Shown piece after piece: positions 6,120 through 7,445 of a DNA stretch of 7,445 bases. The stretch's first letter is position 1; the number at the start of each line of letters is the position of its first letter. Both the position numbers and the translations under genes were made by a program. The DNA comes from JAUWCW01 sp030609125 [NCBI: Candidatus Rokuibacteriota bacterium]. Its GTDB lineage: Bacteria; JAUVQV01. A model generated the notes under the pieces. That model was not told the DNA's origin and searched no databases. It saw nothing but the letters and a program-made list of their open reading frames with translations. The DNA lies in NCBI GenBank assembly GCA_030609125.1, contig JAUWCW010000088.1:1-7445 (forward strand). Direction: 5' to 3'.

Positions 6120-6704
6120 TTGAGGGAGCGTCGCGACAAGTATCCGCCGCCCCGCGAGCGCATTCTCCTGGTCGCAGTCCTCTTCGAGGGAGGGGCGGTC
6201 GTTCTCTGGCTCGCCCTGGGGAGACTTCTCGATATGCCGCCCGGCGGTCAGGGTGAGGCGTCGCTCCCTGCTCTGGTGCAGGGAGTGGCGGCGACGGCGC
6301 CCCTGTTCCCCGTGCTGTTCTGGATATCCAGGTCCCGCTTCGGCCCCGTTCGCAGGATGATGAAAGAGGTGAACGAGGTGCTGGTCCCCCTGCTGGCGAG
6401 CCTCACCGCCGCGGACTACGCTCTCATCGCCCTGCTGGCCGGCATCGGCGAAGAGGGTCTGTTTCGCGGGATCATCCAGGGGGGGCTCTCGGGGGTGATG
6501 CCCGAGCCGGCGGCGCTGCTGCTGGCGGCGGCCCTCTTCGGCGTCCTGCACTTCATCACCCCTGCCTACGCCGTCCTGGCCGGGCTCCTGGGTCTCTACA
6601 TGGGGGTACTGTACCTCGTCACGGGAAACCTTCTCGTGCCGATTGTCGTCCATTCGCTCTACGACTTCGTTGCCCTGCTGTACCTGGTGCGGTGGCGGAA
6701 ATGA
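6120..6704 (+). CDS. CPBP-family intramembrane metalloprotease (CAAX protease/ABI type)
   Basis: A 194-residue membrane protein carrying all three family motifs: EEGLFR (Glu111, Glu112, Arg116), FGVLH (Phe140 to His144) and HSLYD (His178, Asp182). In this family (Rce1, bacteriocin-processing and immunity proteins) the glutamates and histidines form the active site within the membrane. Hydrophobic segments lie at about 15-36, 52-70, 98-112, 130-148, 150-168 and 172-190. The substrate is unknown; bacterial members process or protect against peptides, or have no known target. I chose TTG 6120 because GGAGG (6107-6111) sits eight bases ahead, and the protein then begins with a plausible charged segment (MRERRDKYPPPRERI). 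An upstream in-frame TTG at 6039 would add 27 residues but has no comparable ribosome site and would begin ahead of the predicted transcription start. The gene is divergent from the Lol-like operon and has no obvious functional tie to it. Confidence 0.87.
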   Translation: MRERRDKYPPPRERILLVAVLFEGGAVVLWLALGRLLDMPPGGQGEASLPALVQGVAATAPLFPVLFWISRSRFGPVRRMMKEVNEVLVPLLASLTAADYALIALLAGIGEEGLFRGIIQGGLSGVMPEPAALLLAAALFGVLHFITPAYAVLAGLLGLYMGVLYLVTGNLLVPIVVHSLYDFVALLYLVRWRK

Positions 6705-6717
6705 TGAATGTTGGCCC

Positions 6718-6746
6718 TTGACAGGGAAGACGCCGAGACCTATAGT
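6718..6746 (+). promoter_or_regulatory. Near-consensus sigma-70 promoter of the cold-shock gene
   Basis: A perfect TTGACA (6718-6723) and TATAGT (6741-6746, five of six) are separated by exactly 17 bases. It begins 14 bases after the CPBP stop codon. Transcription should start near 6752-6754, which leaves an untranslated leader of about 200 bases before the csp start codon. Confidence 0.8.
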
Positions 6747-6762
6747 CCAAGCGACTGAATAT

Positions 6763-6784
6763 GGACGGGTTTTCGAACCGGTCC
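6763..6784 (+). promoter_or_regulatory. 5'-terminal stem-loop of the csp leader
   Basis: Eight Watson-Crick pairs with one central G-G mismatch (6767/6780) and a TTCG tetraloop at 6772-6775, starting about 10 bases after the predicted transcription start. As RNA it could protect the 5' end from decay. As DNA it is a 22-base imperfect palindrome just downstream of the promoter, so an operator is the alternative. Confidence 0.55.
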
Positions 6785-6879
6785 GGACAGGGCTGCGGGG
6801 GGCCGCCAGGGGGAAGGCGGGCGCCGGCGACACCGTGACACCGGATGCATGCGAGTAGTCGGCCGAGAGACTTTCCGGC

Positions 6880-6927
6880 CGGGCCTTCGTACAGCAGCAC
6901 GTGTACCACAGGAGTCGAGAAGGCCCG
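6880..6927 (+). promoter_or_regulatory. Nested stem-loop upstream of the csp ribosome-binding site
   Basis: CGGGCCTTC (6880-6888) is exactly complementary to GAAGGCCCG (6919-6927). The 30-base interior holds a second inverted repeat, GTACA/TGTAC with an 8-base loop, and a ribosome-site-like GGAG at 6911-6914. The stem ends 11 bases before the true ribosome site. Its left arm can alternatively pair with that site through CCTTC/GAAGG, which gives two mutually exclusive states. Confidence 0.5.
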
Positions 6928-6955
6928 TATCAAGAGGGAAGGAGGCGCGACCGGC

Positions 6956-7159
6956 ATGGCAAAGGGAAACGTGAAGTGGTTCAATGACCAGAAGGGGTAC
7001 GGCTTCATAACCCAGGAGAATGGCACGGATATATTCGTTCATTTCAGCGCCATTCAGGGCGAAGGCTTCAGGACTCTTTACGAAGGACAGGAAGTCGAGT
7101 TCGACGTGACCGATGGGCCCAAGGGTCCGCAGGCGTCGAACGTACGGCCACTGGCCTGA
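6956..7159 (+). CDS. csp: CspA-family cold-shock protein
   Basis: A complete 67-residue single cold-shock domain, the family's standard length. RNP1 is KGYGFI (13-18) and RNP2 is DIFVHF (25-30), with the usual N-terminal VKWFN (6-10) and C-terminal EGQEVEFDV and GPQASNV segments. The aromatic residues Trp8, Phe9, Tyr15, Phe17, Phe27, His29 and Phe30, which stack on single-stranded nucleic acid, are all present. Such proteins bind mRNA and melt secondary structure, aiding translation in the cold or during growth; not all are cold-induced. ATG 6956 is chosen because the protein begins exactly at the family start (MAKGNVKWF) and AAGGAGG lies ten bases upstream, a slightly long spacing. The frame is open further upstream to a GTG at 6845, but that extension has no domain similarity and falls in the structured leader. 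It is expressed from the strong promoter at 6718. Confidence 0.97.
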   Translation: MAKGNVKWFNDQKGYGFITQENGTDIFVHFSAIQGEGFRTLYEGQEVEFDVTDGPKGPQASNVRPLA

Positions 7160-7267
7160 TCGCGCAGCGTCGGTCGGGTCAGTGATAGAGGGCCCTCGGC
7201 ATGCTGGTTTGTAATCGTATCTTCTTTGCGTTAAGGTTGCGCAAACAGCAGATTAAAGGAGGAGGCA
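7160..7267 (+). promoter_or_regulatory. Intercistronic region with a hairpin before the Lys/Arg-rich gene
   Basis: A gap of 108 bases without a convincing terminator or promoter, so cotranscription with csp is likely. It contains a perfect 10-bp palindrome GAGGGCCCTC (7188-7197) with no loop, and an inverted repeat TTTGCG (7225-7230)/CGCAAA (7240-7245) with a 9-base loop. The repeat ends ten bases before the very strong ribosome site AAAGGAGG (7255-7262). It has no U run, so it looks more like a translation or stability element than a terminator. Confidence 0.4.
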
Positions 7268-7445
7268 TTGGGTAGAGGAAGACGAGGAGCCTACAAAGCG
7301 GAGAAGAGAAGAAAAGAGATCAAGAGGATCAAGAAGCAGGAAGCAAAGAGAAAGCGCCGCCTCGACACCAACGACGGCGAGACGGAAGGCCCGGACGGGA
7401 TGATCGTCGGCGAGGGTGCGGTGGAGGCCGGCGAGGACGCGGTGG
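7268..7445 (+). CDS. Small Lys/Arg-rich protein of unknown function, partial at window end
   Basis: A TTG start at 7268 lies five bases after AAAGGAGG, one of the best ribosome sites in the window; no ATG start is available nearby. The first 59 codons are seen and the gene runs off the edge. The product is strongly charge-segregated: 17 of the first 32 residues are Lys or Arg (MGRGRRGAYKAEKRRKEIKR, then IKKQEAKRKRRL), while residues 33-59 carry nine Asp/Glu and no Lys or Arg. The basic part is likely one long helix and could bind nucleic acid. I recall short proteins starting MGRGR... and rich in Lys/Arg next to csp genes in Desulfuromonadia genomes, but cannot verify that here. Position after csp suggests a linked role in RNA binding or ribosome function; that is inference. 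No known domain is recognised. Confidence 0.7.
   Translation, partial: MGRGRRGAYKAEKRRKEIKRIKKQEAKRKRRLDTNDGETEGPDGMIVGEGAVEAGEDAV

Larger units (their letters stand above)
6753..6955 (+). promoter_or_regulatory. Long structured 5' leader of the cold-shock mRNA
   Basis: About 200 bases without a supported gene. Contents in order: a stem-loop at 6763-6784 (GGAC/GTCC, one G-G mismatch, GGTT/AACC, loop TTCG); a G-rich stretch at 6790-6828; a direct repeat GACACCG at 6829-6835 and 6837-6843; a GGCCG/CGGCC pair at 6861-6865/6876-6880; a perfect 9-bp stem at 6880-6888/6919-6927 enclosing a GTACA/TGTAC hairpin (6889-6893/6902-6906); and the ribosome site AAGGAGG at 6939-6945. CCTTC at 6884-6888 and CTTTCC at 6871-6876 could each pair with the ribosome site instead. 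Long, refolding leaders are a known trait of E. coli cspA-type mRNAs; that this one senses temperature is inference. Confidence 0.6.

Noticed and set aside
6761-6790. A tRNA T-arm-like stretch (GGTTTTCGAACC) suggesting a tRNA gene or tRNA-derived att site.
   Set aside because: There is no acceptor stem, anticodon arm or CCA-adjacent structure around it. It is better explained as the 8-bp mismatched hairpin of the csp leader.
6075-6833. A 252-codon - strand frame opposite the CPBP gene.
   Set aside because: Gln, Arg and Gly-rich antisense product. The + strand frame has all three CPBP motifs and a strong ribosome site.
6761-6838. A 25-codon frame in the csp leader (ATG 6761 to TGA 6836-6838).
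   Set aside because: It begins about eight bases from the predicted transcription start without a ribosome site, is Gly/Pro/Arg-rich as expected from random GC-rich DNA, and overlaps a strong stem-loop.

Overview
The window looks like a chromosomal segment of a GC-rich Gram-negative bacterium (GC clearly above 60% by eye; two signal peptides, an outer-membrane beta-barrel protein and a LolA-like periplasmic protein imply two membranes). The gene content and the look of the cold-shock protein and its Lys/Arg-rich neighbour remind me of Desulfobacterota/Desulfuromonadia (former Deltaproteobacteria), but that placement is an impression from memory, not a search. I see no tRNA, rRNA, CRISPR array, insertion sequence or phage gene.

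Layout. (1) 1-119, + strand: the last 38 codons of a DnaQ-type (DEDDh) 3'-5' exonuclease. (2) 88-600, - strand: a short CYTH/triphosphate-tunnel protein whose 3' end overlaps the exonuclease tail to tail. (3) 601-678: a gap with two tandem G-rich repeats; on the transcribed strand they form a C-rich stretch that may be a Rho-type termination region. (4) 679-5988, - strand: a tightly packed five-gene operon, in transcription order LolA-like periplasmic protein, FtsX/LolC/E-type permease A, paralogous permease B, LolD-type ATPase, outer-membrane beta-barrel. Junctions are a 4-base overlap, a 12-base gap, a 26-base gap and a 4-base overlap. (5) 5989-6119: a divergent control region with a good leftward promoter overlapping a weaker rightward -10. 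(6) 6120-6704, +: a CPBP (CAAX protease/bacteriocin-processing type) membrane protease starting at TTG. (7) 6718-6955: a near-consensus sigma-70 promoter and a leader of about 200 bases with two clear stem-loops. (8) 6956-7159, +: a 67-residue CspA-family cold-shock protein. (9) 7268 to the window end, +: a TTG-started, charge-segregated Lys/Arg-rich small protein, cut by the window edge.

How the genes may work together. The operon holds an inner-membrane Lol/MacB-type ABC machine (two permeases and one ATPase, sizes very near LolC, LolE and LolD), a soluble periplasmic carrier of the LolA fold, and an outer-membrane barrel where the E. coli pathway would use the lipoprotein LolB. The simplest reading is a dedicated inner-to-outer-membrane route for a lipid or lipoprotein, parallel to but distinct from the housekeeping Lol system. 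The cargo cannot be read from the sequence. The cold-shock block on the right is a separate unit with its own promoter; its leader offers mutually exclusive pairings near the ribosome-binding site, as would suit temperature-dependent translation.
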